Shown: positions 8,820 to 18,927, numbered from the stretch's first letter. The stretch is 64,000 nt of DNA from Bacteroidaceae bacterium (GCA_902362375.1 CABIVS010000005.1:62001-126000); one strand, 5' to 3'. The notes: generated by a model from the letters alone, not told the origin. Program-made: numbers and translations.

Positions 8820-10055
8820 TTAGAACATAAACATGGCAACGGCAACAATACGGTTGTTACATACGGCATGGGTATCTTGAATTTTCCCATTGGACGTATT
8901 GAGCGAACCATACCATGCAGAACTTAATGTATATTCCAACCCGAATTTCCAGTGGGGGACATTGTAGGTCAGTTCTGCTCCTGCCGTAACTAATTGGTTA
9001 AGGTCTGTTCCTGTTCCATAAAGTTTTGCATCATTTCCTTTGGGAGCATATAGTGCATCACTTGTTCCCAGATTCTTGGCATAGCCTACGAAGATTCCCG
9101 ACTTCCATTTCTTTCCGTAGACAACGTTGAACCAAGAGCTGGAGAAACGTATCGGAGTATATTTTTGTTCTCCCGTTTGTTCGTTGACAGACTTGATCCC
9201 GAATCCGCCCAAGCCGGAAGCTTGTGTCAGATTGGATCCTAATACACTCTTCGCAGCGATGAACCAGTCTTTGTTGGTGTATTTCACATGAGCTTCGTAT
9301 GAAAGAGTTGTGATGCGTTCGTCTACCTTATATGTATCTTTATTTACAGTGGACTCCGTACGTGGTTTCAATGATAACAACTCAATGCCTACGCCGGCCA
9401 GTAAACCGTCATTCTTATAATCAGCTCCGACATAAAATTCGGGAATACAGCTTTGCTTCAGATACTTATGTGTTTTCCCTTCCGGTCCTTGTGAAGTATA
9501 TTGTGATTGCCACACTGCGGCTCCGGTAAGTTGGAAATTCTTGTTTGTATAGCGATAACGAATTTGTGGCGCACGGCTGAAGGGTTGGAACGGTGCTCCT
9601 ACAGAGAGATTAAGAATCTGCGGAGACACATCTCCGAATAACGGATGCCAGTTTTGCCCGAGCAATAAAGCTGATTTTCCCCAATCCAGATTCAAATAAG
9701 CATGACGGAGACGAATGACTGAATAAGAAGTACCTGTGCCGCGGAAGTCAACTTCTACTTTGGCAGACGTCTTGGCTGTTCCCAGTTTGGGACCGGCAAC
9801 GTCTACTCCGAGACGTGAGTATAAAGTATAGAAGTTACTGTTGGGTGTTGAATTCAGATCGTTCCCGTCCGGATCGCGCACTTTGTCTTTCGGATACATA
9901 TAAAACAATCCATCTACGGTTTCCTCGTTAGCACGACTATTATAATAGAAGTCAGTACGAATCTGTCCGTAGAACTTAAACTTGAAATCCTGCATTTGTG
10001 CGAAGCTGCCTGATACGGTTATCAGACAAAGAAAGATTAGAATGTATTTTTTCAT
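8820..10055 (-). CDS. Outer-membrane porin-like beta-barrel protein
   Basis: 411 residues from the ATG at 10055. There is a signal peptide (MKKYILIFLCLITVSGSFAQ), then a beta-barrel with alternating aromatic strands (FKFYGQIRTDFYY, TLYSRLGVDVAG, LRHAYLNLDWGKSALLLGQNWHP) and a C-terminal phenylalanine after a hydrophobic strand (VAVAMFMF), the usual signal for barrel insertion. It resembles porins of the DcaP/phosphate-selective type; the substrate is unknown. A longer reading would start at a TTG in 10080-10082, but that TTG is part of a -7 promoter element, so the internal ATG is preferred. Its position beside a chondroitin locus may be incidental. Confidence 0.8.
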   Translation of the reverse strand: MKKYILIFLCLITVSGSFAQMQDFKFKFYGQIRTDFYYNSRANEETVDGLFYMYPKDKVRDPDGNDLNSTPNSNFYTLYSRLGVDVAGPKLGTAKTSAKVEVDFRGTGTSYSVIRLRHAYLNLDWGKSALLLGQNWHPLFGDVSPQILNLSVGAPFQPFSRAPQIRYRYTNKNFQLTGAAVWQSQYTSQGPEGKTHKYLKQSCIPEFYVGADYKNDGLLAGVGIELLSLKPRTESTVNKDTYKVDERITTLSYEAHVKYTNKDWFIAAKSVLGSNLTQASGLGGFGIKSVNEQTGEQKYTPIRFSSSWFNVVYGKKWKSGIFVGYAKNLGTSDALYAPKGNDAKLYGTGTDLNQLVTAGAELTYNVPHWKFGLEYTLSSAWYGSLNTSNGKIQDTHAVCNNRIVAVAMFMF

Positions 10056-10079
10056 AATGTGCTTGTTTATAAACGGGCG

Positions 10080-10087
10080 CAAAATTA
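10080..10087 (-). promoter_or_regulatory. -7 element for the porin gene
   Basis: Minus-strand TAATTTTG matches TAnnTTTG perfectly, 25 bases upstream of the chosen ATG. No clear -33 TTTG is seen at the right distance, inside the end of the upstream gene. Confidence 0.45.
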
Positions 10088-10109
10088 CGAAAAATTACTG
10101 GTTATTAGT

Positions 10110-11054
10110 TTATCGTTGATTAAAAAAGGCAAGGATTGCCTGATTATATTTGTTGAGGCTTGTGCTTTTATGAATTGCTTTCAGTGATTTTCTGTCTGCT
10201 TGCGGCATTAAATATTCCCAGAAAGTTTTCATTTTATTCAAAAGCTGTTCGTCTCCTCCTTCCAACTGTTCTGCGTATTGACTGTATACGCATTTATGCA
10301 TAGATTGCAATTTCTCCCTCATTTCATCGGACTCAAGTGCACGGTTTTGTCTATATTCCAATGCTAATGCCGGGTTGGCAAGCAATCCCCGTCCTATCAT
10401 AATTCCGGCTAATCCGGGAAACTGTTCCTGAATGCGGTGAATATCTTCTACGCCATTGATATCCCCATTATAGATGAGCGGATGTTTGCAGACTCCCTGA
10501 AAAGCTTCAAACGCTTTAAGGTCAACTTCTCCTTTATATTGCTGTTTTCCCAAGCGGGGATGCATTGCCACTTGTCGCAAGGGTAGCTCATTGATAATCG
10601 GAGCCAGTTTCAGGCATTCTTCCGAATCTTCCCAACCCAACCTCATTTTGATAGAGAAACTTATTTGTGGATATTCTGTAATCAGGTTAAGTAATGCCTG
10701 AACTTCTTCAGGATAAGGAAGAATACCGGAACCATTGTGACGTTTAGCCAGCATAGGAAAAGGACATCCCATATTGATATCGACTTCTTTATATCCCTTT
10801 TCAATGAATAGGGATAAGATTTTTTCTGCTTTCTCAAAAGAGGGGGCTATCAGTTGGGGAATCAGGTGGGGTACTTGATTGTTCCCGGGTTCGATTCCCC
10901 GGACATCTCTATGGCGGAATCCTCCTTTTTCGAGTCGTACAAATGGGGTGTAATAAGTATCTATACCTCCGAAGCAGGCAGCATGAGCATTACGGTAAAA
11001 CACTTCGGTGTAACCTTGTAACGGGGCAAAATGAATAGGAAGAGTCTTTGGCAT
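10110..11054 (-). CDS. tRNA-dihydrouridine synthase family protein
   Basis: 314 residues, usual length for the Dus family. This is a flavin-dependent TIM barrel that reduces uridine to dihydrouridine in tRNA using NADPH. Seen: the N-terminal FAPLQGYTE segment (equivalent to the usual APM-x-G), the catalytic loop NMGCPFP with Cys97 as the proton donor, the adjacent KRHNGSG lysine/arginine segment, KMRLGW, and the FMN phosphate-binding end with YNGDI and GIMIGRGLLANP. It is cytoplasmic, with no signal peptide. It has its own terminator and promoter upstream, so it is a housekeeping gene lying inside the polysaccharide locus. Confidence 0.92.
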   Translation of the reverse strand: MPKTLPIHFAPLQGYTEVFYRNAHAACFGGIDTYYTPFVRLEKGGFRHRDVRGIEPGNNQVPHLIPQLIAPSFEKAEKILSLFIEKGYKEVDINMGCPFPMLAKRHNGSGILPYPEEVQALLNLITEYPQISFSIKMRLGWEDSEECLKLAPIINELPLRQVAMHPRLGKQQYKGEVDLKAFEAFQGVCKHPLIYNGDINGVEDIHRIQEQFPGLAGIMIGRGLLANPALALEYRQNRALESDEMREKLQSMHKCVYSQYAEQLEGGDEQLLNKMKTFWEYLMPQADRKSLKAIHKSTSLNKYNQAILAFFNQR

Positions 11055-11070
11055 TGTTTTTATTTTTGTG

Positions 11071-11078
11071 CAAAGATA
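11071..11078 (-). promoter_or_regulatory. -7 element for the dus gene
   Basis: Minus-strand TATCTTTG matches TAnnTTTG perfectly, 16 bases upstream of the dus ATG and just downstream of the terminator of the preceding operon. Confidence 0.5.
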
Positions 11079-11089
11079 CAGAAAAAGTA

Positions 11090-11119
11090 AAAGAGAGGAG
11101 CCTCGCGGTCCCTCTCTTT
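11090..11119 (-). terminator. Terminator of the SusC-SusD-DUF5017 operon
   Basis: A 9-bp stem (AAAGAGAGG against CCTCTCTTT) with a 12-base GC-rich loop, followed on the minus strand by TTACTTTTTC. It separates the Sus operon from dus. Confidence 0.75.
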
Positions 11120-11198
11120 CTGATGTTAAATTGATTAAAGTCTGATTTTTATAAACGTTTTCTATGATTGAAGGTTAGAAAAATTGGGGGATATATTT

Positions 11199-12242
11199 TT
11201 ATTCTACAACGTTTATAGTCAGTTCACGTACTACTTGACCACCTTGATGGACGTAGTTTGCATTGTTGGCTACGAAGGTAGCGGTATATGTACCGGTCTC
11301 TTCATAGGTATGTGAGTATATCTCCAACGATTGCGAGATATTCTTAATCGCTACACCAGCGTCAGGATCGCAGGAACCGTTGAGTAAAAGTGGTTCAGAG
11401 ATTAGCCAACTATTTTTTAGTGTAGCTCCAGCCGCAGAGCTAGATACAATTATTTCCGTCGGTAAATTTGTTTTCCAGAATCCGGGGACACCGCCATCAA
11501 CTGCTCCATACTCTCTGTCTTTAACTTTGTCCGATTGCTGGTCACTTTCATTATTTACAATGTTTAGTGGTGTGAAACCTAGATTTTTTGCATAGACAGT
11601 TTCTGATTTATTATTATTAAAAGCCAATTCTATGCGTATATTTTTAAAGGAAAATTTAGGTTGTCTAACAGCACCATCCTGACCGCCTTTGTAATGGAAA
11701 GCAATGGTGATTTGCTTTCCAAGATAAGACGACAAGTTCTTAATGTATGGATATGATTTGTCGTTATTTTCTACTTTCACCGGCAATTCATCTGTCGGTA
11801 TTAAATAGGTCCAGTCAAATCCTTCCACTAGTTGCTTGTCTGCTTCGAAATTATTCTTGGCCATTCCCGGAAATTTATCGGAAATGAAAATGTCTAATGC
11901 AGTCTGCGGTGTGTTTTTAGGCGGCGCATCATATTGGGCAATCATATCGAAATTAATTTCACATTTTTCGATATCCTCTATTTTCATTTCTGTCCGGTTC
12001 CGAAATCTATATTCATGGTCAATTTCTCCACTAAAGAATGTTATAAAATCCGGATCACCATCGAAGCTGAACGTTACCGGGCTTCCTTTCTTTACAGTCA
12101 CAGTTTTGCCATCGAAGCTTACATTGCTGTCTGTCACCACGCCAACTTCCATTGCTGTCTCTTCTTTCAATTCCTTGTCGCATGAAGCGAGACAGAGTCC
12201 GGCAAAAGCGATAGTCATCAAACTTTTATATATTGTCTTCAT
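11199..12242 (-). CDS. DUF5017-type surface glycan-binding lipoprotein
   Basis: 347 residues from the ATG at 12242, which has an AAAAGGA ribosome-binding site. A longer frame starts inside the SusD gene and is rejected. Signal peptide with lipobox LASC. The body looks like DUF5017 and ends in a PKD/Ig-like domain (EIYSHTYEETGTYTATFVANN near the C-terminus). In Sus-like operons the third gene after SusC and SusD usually encodes such a surface glycan-binding protein, so it is inferred to hold chondroitin or related chains at the outer surface for the SusCD complex. Binding residues cannot be identified. Confidence 0.75.
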   Translation of the reverse strand: MKTIYKSLMTIAFAGLCLASCDKELKEETAMEVGVVTDSNVSFDGKTVTVKKGSPVTFSFDGDPDFITFFSGEIDHEYRFRNRTEMKIEDIEKCEINFDMIAQYDAPPKNTPQTALDIFISDKFPGMAKNNFEADKQLVEGFDWTYLIPTDELPVKVENNDKSYPYIKNLSSYLGKQITIAFHYKGGQDGAVRQPKFSFKNIRIELAFNNNKSETVYAKNLGFTPLNIVNNESDQQSDKVKDREYGAVDGGVPGFWKTNLPTEIIVSSSAAGATLKNSWLISEPLLLNGSCDPDAGVAIKNISQSLEIYSHTYEETGTYTATFVANNANYVHQGGQVVRELTINVVE

Positions 12243-12273
12243 ATCCTTTTTCTTTTTAAAGTTAATAAGAGAT

Positions 12274-14052
12274 TTACCAACCCGGATTATTCGTTTTAAT
12301 AGCACCGTTCGATCCTATTTCATTGGCAGGAATCGGGAAATAGTTGTAAGACTTCGGAATATTGAAGTAAGTGTATACATTGATTCCGAATTTCCAGGAT
12401 TCGTCAGTCTGTGCCTTGTCCACTTGTTCCTGCATCAGTTTGTAATAGTCTCCCCAACGGATCAGGTCGAAGCGTCGTGTATATTCGAAGCAGAGTTCCA
12501 TAGCGCGTTCGTCTTTGATAGCTTTGCGGAAGTTCTCTTCATCCAGATTTGCTTGAAGCTTGCTGATTCCTGCACGTTCTCTTACTGCATTGATACACTC
12601 ATAAGCAAGATCATTAGGACCATGGTTGACTTCATTTTCAGCTTCTGCAATCATCAGCAGAATGTCAGAGTAGCGGAGAAGAGGAAAGTTGATGGAAGTA
12701 TCGTTCTTGCTCTTCTTGTCTGCTTCGTATTCTCTACGATATTTGGCTGCAGCTCTGTTACGGTTCTTATTAGCATCATTCTTCGATTCGCGATCACCGT
12801 AAGTAGAACCTGGATCTGTTTTGCCATAGCTGAAGGATTGATCCCAATATTGTTGTTCCACTTCATCTCTTTTTCCTTTCACAAATTCACGACCGTCTAC
12901 CGGAGTGCCTTCTCCTGCTGATTGGGTGTAGGTGAATGGAGCTATATTCCAGTTGCAACGGTCAATGTCACCGTTTGCTTCATACAATTCCAGTAGCTTA
13001 GGAGTATTCCAGATAAAAGCGTATGCATAACCCGGGTCACCTTTACCGGTGATGGAGGCTTTGGAAGAAAGGTCTTTTCCCTGAATACCGATGATATTAC
13101 CAATTCTACCTTCTGCGCGTACATCCGTTGAACGGTTACCAGCAAATTCTACCTCCCAGATACTCTCATTAGCTTTGGCACCATCCTTATTGAGAGCTGT
13201 GTTATACTTGTCAGAACAAATGTCGATAAAGAAATCCCAATATTTGGCAGTCAGTGAATGGCCTTCGTTTTTAACTAACTGCGCATAGTAACTTGCCTTC
13301 TTGAAATATTCTGTAATCTCGGCGCTGGTCGTACTGTTGGCCAAACCTACTTCCTTGTCACGTTTAGGCTCACCGGCTCTGAACATATACACACGTGCCA
13401 GCATTCCCCAAGCTGCCGATTTGGAAACACGTCCCGGCAAATAGTTCAACTCTTGAGCAGATTTAAGATTCTCGGCAGAACCATACATCTCTTTGATGAT
13501 AAAGTCATAAATCGTCTGTTTGTCCGTACGTGGAATAGAGAGATTGTAAGCATCTTCTGTAGAAGTAGTCTTAAAAGGTACATCTCCCCAACATTCTACC
13601 AAAGTGAAATAATAGAATGCGCGTAAGAAGCGGGCTTCCGCTTTATACTGCTTGCGGGTATCATCGTTTATATCGGGCACTGCATCAATATTCTCCAGGA
13701 AAATATTGGCTCTGTTGATACCGGAGTATAAGGTATACCACAATGCTGCAACAGTCGGATCACTCGTATTGGCATTGTTGCAGATCAAGCCACTTTTGTT
13801 AGGTCCGCGGTTAGCCCCTCCATAGTGTCCCAGATCGTCACCTCCTACAAGGTATAAGAATTCATTTCCGTAGAAGGAACTTTGCCCCAGAATAGCATAG
13901 GTTCCTGTTAGCCAAGAGGCAGCATCCGCTTCATTCTTGAAGTAATTTTCAGGGGTAGTGTACGTCGGGTCTTTTTCCAGGAAATCGCAGGAAGTCAGGT
14001 TAAGTCCGACAAGAAGTGATATGATGATTATTTTTATTGTTTTCATATACAT
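12274..14052 (-). CDS. SusD-family glycan-binding lipoprotein (chondroitin locus)
   Basis: 592 residues with a signal peptide and lipobox (LNLTSC). The body has SusD/RagB features: an N-terminal TPR-like helical part with RFLRAFYYFTLVECWGDVPF near residues 142-161, and a C-terminal segment with LLMIAEAENEVN, DERAMELCFEYTRRFDLIRWG and a final NNPGW. SusD proteins cap the SusC barrel on the outer face and deliver oligosaccharides. It starts 21 bases after the SusC stop. Met1 or Met3 could be the start (MYMKTIK). Confidence 0.93.
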   Translation of the reverse strand: MYMKTIKIIIISLLVGLNLTSCDFLEKDPTYTTPENYFKNEADAASWLTGTYAILGQSSFYGNEFLYLVGGDDLGHYGGANRGPNKSGLICNNANTSDPTVAALWYTLYSGINRANIFLENIDAVPDINDDTRKQYKAEARFLRAFYYFTLVECWGDVPFKTTSTEDAYNLSIPRTDKQTIYDFIIKEMYGSAENLKSAQELNYLPGRVSKSAAWGMLARVYMFRAGEPKRDKEVGLANSTTSAEITEYFKKASYYAQLVKNEGHSLTAKYWDFFIDICSDKYNTALNKDGAKANESIWEVEFAGNRSTDVRAEGRIGNIIGIQGKDLSSKASITGKGDPGYAYAFIWNTPKLLELYEANGDIDRCNWNIAPFTYTQSAGEGTPVDGREFVKGKRDEVEQQYWDQSFSYGKTDPGSTYGDRESKNDANKNRNRAAAKYRREYEADKKSKNDTSINFPLLRYSDILLMIAEAENEVNHGPNDLAYECINAVRERAGISKLQANLDEENFRKAIKDERAMELCFEYTRRFDLIRWGDYYKLMQEQVDKAQTDESWKFGINVYTYFNIPKSYNYFPIPANEIGSNGAIKTNNPGW

Positions 14053-14073
14053 AATTGTTTGAAGGATGATTGA

Positions 14074-17000
14074 TTAGAAACCTAAGTTTATACCAAAACT
14101 GATAGAGTAGGCTCTCGGATAAGCGGAGAAGTCCAGTCCCGGAGTCAGTGCGCCTTCACGGATAGATACTTCCGGATCGTAACCGGAATATCCTGTACAT
14201 GTCCATAGATTCTGACCTGCAACGAATACACGCGCATTGTCTATCTTCCATTTCTTGGTCAGTTGCTTCGGCAGTGTATATCCTAAAGATACGGTTTTCA
14301 GACGAAGGAAAGAACCGTCTTCGATAATACGTGTAGAGAACACTTTGTTAGAGCCGGAGTCGGTAGCTCTCGGAATATTGCTTTCCGGGTTTTCCGGTGT
14401 CCAACGATTTGCGTAACTTGCGTATTGGTTCAAGTCGCGTGTCTTATTGCTGTTCTCGAAGAACAGGCGGTTGGCATTCAATACATCGTTTCCATACGAC
14501 CATTGGAAGAAGATACTCAAGTCGAATCCTTTGTATTCGAAATTGTTGGTAAATCCACCTGTATGTTTCGGCATACCGTTACCGATCATAGTACGGTCGT
14601 TATCGTCGATAATGCCGTCACCATTCAAGTCTGCGTATTTCGGCATACCCGGTTGTGTATTGCTTTCGGAAGAGAAGTAAGGAACATTACGTTTCAGTGT
14701 ATATGTATCGCCCACTTTATCAAAATCTTCATATTTGTATGTACCTTCATAGATGAATCCGTACATCATTCCCATCGGATAACCCACTTTGGCAATGTAG
14801 CTGTATTGTGAGTTGTAGTTCTGGTCAAATTTGGCTGCACTCAACAGAGAGGATTGGTTTTCGGCCAATTCCAATACTTTGTTCTTGTTGAATGCGATAT
14901 TAAAGTTGGTAGTCCAAGAGAAATGGCGGTTCCTGATATTGGTCGTGTTCAAGGTAAATTCGACACCTTGGTTGCGTACCTTTCCTACATTCTTCATGGC
15001 ACTGAAATAGCCGGAAGAAGTGGGAAGTGCAGTATTCAGCAACAAATCACGAGTCGTTTTACGATACCAGTCTACGGTTAGTCCGATACGTTCGTCCAGG
15101 AAGCCCAAGTCCAGACCCAGATTCCACTGCTCGGTCGTTTCCCATTTCAGTTTTCTGTTTCTTAAAGAAGTAGGCACTGTACCTACACTTGTCAGACTGT
15201 TTTCGAACGGATATACACCACTTGGTAGGCTACCGATCGAAATAAAATCTCCAACTTTATCTTTTAATATCTGATATAAAGCATATGTGTCATATTCACC
15301 TACGCGGTTGTTACCGGTTAATCCCCAGCTTGCTCTTAATTTACCGGAAGAAACAACAGATTTCAATGGTTTCATGAAATCCTCTTCCATGAATCCCCAA
15401 GCCAATGAACCGGAAGGGAAGTAACCGAAACGGTTATCACCACGGAACTTGGAAGAACCGTCGGAACGGAAAGAAACTGTTGCGTAATACAATGATTTAT
15501 AGTTATAATTCAAACGTCCCAGGAAAGAAAGCATAGACCAGGAACTCTTTAGTGATTTGGTCGTACTGGGAATTCCTTCGCTCATTCCTGCCATCCCGAG
15601 TGCTTCGTTCGGAATTTGCACTGTCTTGTATGAATAGTATTCATAGTCAGAATTTTGCAGGGTTACACCTACCATACTATTGAAGAAATGCTTCCGTTTG
15701 ATATTGGTCTGATAGGTCAGAATATTTTCGTTCAACCATGTTGCACGTTGAGAATGATAGATTTCTGCATTCACCTTATCGGATGATTTCGGATTACCAT
15801 AACGGGTCTTCGAGTTGTTGAATGTTTCCCCTTTGCGGGTATCGAACGTGTAACCGCCGGAAACTTTCAACTTCAATCCTTTGATAAATTCATATTCTGC
15901 AAATCCGTTGAACTGGATATAGTTCGCGTACGTCTTGCGATATTCGTTTTTCAAAGACATGATAGGATTGAAACGATAGTCGTTGGTATTGTTTATCGCA
16001 TCGTCCATGATGTTATCCATCAATGAATTTAAAGGTCTGTCCGGTTCCGTCACGGGGCGATATCCCCATACGCTATAGAACAGGTTGTTCATACCACTAT
16101 ATGAGTTCTGCGAAGGAGAACCACCGGTGGTTGTAGTGCTTGAATAGTTGGTTGTCAGATAGATTTTCAGTTTCTTCTTTTGAATGGTAGTTCCCATACG
16201 GCCTTGTATACGCTTGTAGTTCGATTCCAACAAGATACCGTCCTGGTCATAATAAGATAAAGAAGCGTTGTAACGAACTCCTTCCGAACCACCGGTCAGG
16301 CTGACATTGTGGCTTTGCATCCATGCGCTGCGGAAGATTTCATCCTGCCAGTTATATTGCGGGATATTCCTATAATCTTCCAGTCCCCATTTCTTGCCGT
16401 CATAATTCATGAAGTAGGTAGTTTCCATATCTTTTGGACTACGTTCCGCCTGTAGTTTGACGAACTCATAGGCATCCATCATCGGGATTGTTTTAGTGAT
16501 ATGCTGAATACCGAAACTTCCGTCGTATTTAATTTTAGGTTGTCCGATTGTACCTTTCTTGGTGGTAATCATCACAACGCCATTAGCGCCACGGGCACCG
16601 TAGATAGCGGTAGCAGAGGCGTCTTTCAGAAAATCAAGAGATTCTATATCATTCTGATTGATGGCTGCGGCTACGGAAGGGTCTTCCACCGGGAAACCGT
16701 CAATGACATAAAGAGGAGAGTTGTCCTGTGTCAATGAGTTGTTACCACGGATAACGATGTTCATCTGTCCGCCCGGCATACCTTCGCCCGAACTTACGTT
16801 GACACCGGCGATACGTCCGCCCAATGTCTCGCCGAAAGAAGCGGTCGGAGTGCTAAGCAGTTCTGCCATGCTGGCTTTGGCAACAGAACCCGTCAGGTCT
16901 CTCTTGCGTATTTCCTGATAGCCGACTACTACCACTTCATCCAATGTCTTTGTATCTTCCTTCAATGTGATAACCATTGGCTTTTGAGTGTCCGCCTTTA

Positions 17001-17268
17001 TTTCTACAGTGACATAACCAATGAAAGAAATAACCAATATTGAATTCTTATTGGGTACGTTAAAAGCAAATTTACCATCAAGGTCAGTGATTGTTCCTTG
17101 TGAAGTACCTTGTACCTGAACACTGGCTCCCGGCACTCCTTCTCCTAAGTTGTCCTTCACTGTACCTTTAACAAGTACCTGTGCAAGTACAAAAGAAACA
17201 GAAAACAGGATCAGTCCGATGGAGGAGAGCATCCTTTTTCTAGTTTGAGTGGATAAATGTTTTTTCAT
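14074..17268 (-). CDS. SusC-family TonB-dependent transporter (chondroitin locus)
   Basis: 1064 residues. Signal peptide (about 1-29), carboxypeptidase-D-like regulatory domain (about 32-108, starting VLVKGTVKDNLGEGVPGASV), TonB-box region (TLDEVVVVGYQ near 107-117), plug domain with the SusC signature (SATAIYGARGANGVVMITTK near 218-237), then a 22-strand barrel ending SISFGINLGF. It imports large oligosaccharides across the outer membrane with energy from TonB/ExbBD. The conserved -7 element 39 bases upstream and the divergently positioned sensor suggest control by that sensor. Confidence 0.95.
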   Translation of the reverse strand: MKKHLSTQTRKRMLSSIGLILFSVSFVLAQVLVKGTVKDNLGEGVPGASVQVQGTSQGTITDLDGKFAFNVPNKNSILVISFIGYVTVEIKADTQKPMVITLKEDTKTLDEVVVVGYQEIRKRDLTGSVAKASMAELLSTPTASFGETLGGRIAGVNVSSGEGMPGGQMNIVIRGNNSLTQDNSPLYVIDGFPVEDPSVAAAINQNDIESLDFLKDASATAIYGARGANGVVMITTKKGTIGQPKIKYDGSFGIQHITKTIPMMDAYEFVKLQAERSPKDMETTYFMNYDGKKWGLEDYRNIPQYNWQDEIFRSAWMQSHNVSLTGGSEGVRYNASLSYYDQDGILLESNYKRIQGRMGTTIQKKKLKIYLTTNYSSTTTTGGSPSQNSYSGMNNLFYSVWGYRPVTEPDRPLNSLMDNIMDDAINNTNDYRFNPIMSLKNEYRKTYANYIQFNGFAEYEFIKGLKLKVSGGYTFDTRKGETFNNSKTRYGNPKSSDKVNAEIYHSQRATWLNENILTYQTNIKRKHFFNSMVGVTLQNSDYEYYSYKTVQIPNEALGMAGMSEGIPSTTKSLKSSWSMLSFLGRLNYNYKSLYYATVSFRSDGSSKFRGDNRFGYFPSGSLAWGFMEEDFMKPLKSVVSSGKLRASWGLTGNNRVGEYDTYALYQILKDKVGDFISIGSLPSGVYPFENSLTSVGTVPTSLRNRKLKWETTEQWNLGLDLGFLDERIGLTVDWYRKTTRDLLLNTALPTSSGYFSAMKNVGKVRNQGVEFTLNTTNIRNRHFSWTTNFNIAFNKNKVLELAENQSSLLSAAKFDQNYNSQYSYIAKVGYPMGMMYGFIYEGTYKYEDFDKVGDTYTLKRNVPYFSSESNTQPGMPKYADLNGDGIIDDNDRTMIGNGMPKHTGGFTNNFEYKGFDLSIFFQWSYGNDVLNANRLFFENSNKTRDLNQYASYANRWTPENPESNIPRATDSGSNKVFSTRIIEDGSFLRLKTVSLGYTLPKQLTKKWKIDNARVFVAGQNLWTCTGYSGYDPEVSIREGALTPGLDFSAYPRAYSISFGINLGF

Positions 17269-17306
17269 ATATTAAAAATTAAGTGATTTTATTGAATCTA
17301 CGCTTG

Positions 17307-17314
17307 CAAAGATA
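17307..17314 (-). promoter_or_regulatory. -7 element for the SusC-SusD-DUF5017 operon
   Basis: Minus-strand TATCTTTG (perfect TAnnTTTG). The -33 position lacks TTTG, which fits an activator-dependent promoter. The same octamer precedes the sulfatase gene. Confidence 0.55.
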
Positions 17315-17391
17315 GACGGATTGAATATTCTAATATGGATAGAATTATTCAAGATTGGTGCAAAATCATACAATTTTTCTGTTCTCATAAA

Positions 17392-18927
17392 CTATTTCTC
17401 TTTTACGGATTCTAGTAATTCGGATAACTCTTTCACTATGTCGGGATGTTGTTTTGATACATTCGTTTTCTCCGATGGATCGGAGGATAAATCGTAAAGT
17501 TGAGGCTGTTTGTCGTTGCCTAACTCCATTTTCGTCCAATGTTCGATGGCGGGGCCATCGCTCGGTTCGATGTATTTCCATTGGCCTTTTATGATGGCAA
17601 GTGTGTTATTGAGATTCTGTTGAACGACATACTCACGGTTTGTATTATTCTTGCCGAGGAGAACGTTCAGATGTTCCTGACTGTCGGGGGCAGCTCCCTT
17701 GCGTAAAGGTTGGTCCAGAAGTGAGGCGAGCGATGCATACACATCTATTTGAGAGAAGAGAGCTTGTTGCTTGTTCGGCTTCACCCGGGCAGGCCAACGG
17801 ACAATAAACGGAACGCGTGTACCCGCTTCGTAAGCACTGTATTTCCCGCCACGGTAGATCCCCATCGGAGTATGTCCGTTGAGAAGTTCGTAAGCTTGGT
17901 CTTGATAGCCGTCGTCGATAACAGGGCCGTTGTCGCTGGTAAAGATAAGGATGGTGTTGTCTGCGATGTGGAGGCTATCCAGTGTGTGCATGATTTCACC
18001 GATGGTCCAGTCCAGTTGCAGGATGACGTCGCCACGAGTGCCGAGTCCGCTTTTGCCTGCGAAACGTGGGTGGGGGATGCGCGGTACATGTACGTCTTGC
18101 GTACCCATATATAAGAAGAAGGGTTCTTCCTGATGGGATGCAATGAAATTCTTAGCCTTGTTGGTGATGATATCAGCTATGTCTTCATCTTTCCAAAGAG
18201 CGGATTTTCCTCCGGTCATCCAGCCGATACGGGGAATACCGTTGATAATTGTATTATTGTGTCCCTGACTGGGTTTTAAAGTGACGAGCTCCGGGTTCTC
18301 TTCTCCCGTAGGCCAGTCGCCGACTTTGTGGTCATAACTTACGGTGATAGGATCATTGGGGTCAAGTCCTACGACATGTCCGTTTTCTACAAATACACAA
18401 GGTACACGGTCTACGGTAGCCGGAATAATAAATTCGTAGTCAAAACCGATGCTTTGTGCGTTAGGGGTAATCCGGTTGTTAAAGTCGGTTCCACCTTTCG
18501 GACCGAGTCCCAGATGCCATTTGCCTACTGCACCGGTTGCGTATCCTGCATCTTTCAGCATATCTGCCATGGTGACGCAGGTAGTGTCGATAATGAGTTC
18601 AGAGTTGCCGGGAGCAATCCCTGTGTTTTCTTGTCTCCACGGATACATACCGGTCAGGAGTCCGAAACGGGAAGGAGTGCTGGTGGCGGAAGTTGCATAA
18701 GCATTGGTAAATTGTACTCCTTGTCCTGCCAGCCGATCGATGTTGGGGGTACTCACTTTCGTTGCTCCATAACAGCTTAAATCACCAATGCCGAGATCAT
18801 CTGCAAATATATAAATAATGTTAGGCTTTTGGTTATTCTGCCCATTGCTCTTTTGGGGTGCTTGATTGCATCCTGACAGCGTGACGATGCCGGACAACAG
18901 GGGAAGTAGACGCGAAACGTTTTTCAT
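17392..18927 (-). CDS. Serine-type sulfatase lipoprotein, probable GalNAc-6-O-sulfatase
   Basis: 511 residues from the ATG at 18927, with a lipobox (LSGC). Alkaline-phosphatase-superfamily sulfatase (S1). The N-terminal metal site is IFADDLG, and the signature is S-T-P-S-R with Ser83 (numbered from this start) as the residue converted to formylglycine. A serine in this place requires an anSME radical-SAM maturase, as is normal in Bacteroides. KWHLG, TSDNGPV and GGKYSAYEAGTRVPF are further active-site segments. Its place between SusC and the hybrid sensor matches BT3333, a characterised GalNAc-6-sulfatase of B. thetaiotaomicron. The specificity is inferred from that position and general resemblance, not shown. 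Confidence 0.85.
   Translation of the reverse strand: MKNVSRLLPLLSGIVTLSGCNQAPQKSNGQNNQKPNIIYIFADDLGIGDLSCYGATKVSTPNIDRLAGQGVQFTNAYATSATSTPSRFGLLTGMYPWRQENTGIAPGNSELIIDTTCVTMADMLKDAGYATGAVGKWHLGLGPKGGTDFNNRITPNAQSIGFDYEFIIPATVDRVPCVFVENGHVVGLDPNDPITVSYDHKVGDWPTGEENPELVTLKPSQGHNNTIINGIPRIGWMTGGKSALWKDEDIADIITNKAKNFIASHQEEPFFLYMGTQDVHVPRIPHPRFAGKSGLGTRGDVILQLDWTIGEIMHTLDSLHIADNTILIFTSDNGPVIDDGYQDQAYELLNGHTPMGIYRGGKYSAYEAGTRVPFIVRWPARVKPNKQQALFSQIDVYASLASLLDQPLRKGAAPDSQEHLNVLLGKNNTNREYVVQQNLNNTLAIIKGQWKYIEPSDGPAIEHWTKMELGNDKQPQLYDLSSDPSEKTNVSKQHPDIVKELSELLESVKEK

Noticed and set aside
10056..10082. TTG start giving a porin nine residues longer
   Set aside because: The TTG forms part of a perfect -7 promoter element, and the extension is not signal-peptide-like, while the internal ATG gives a clean signal peptide.
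11836..12921. Long (361-codon) plus-strand open frame opposite the DUF5017 and SusD genes
   Set aside because: It spans two well-supported minus-strand genes and their junction, and has no protein family features. It is an antisense shadow.
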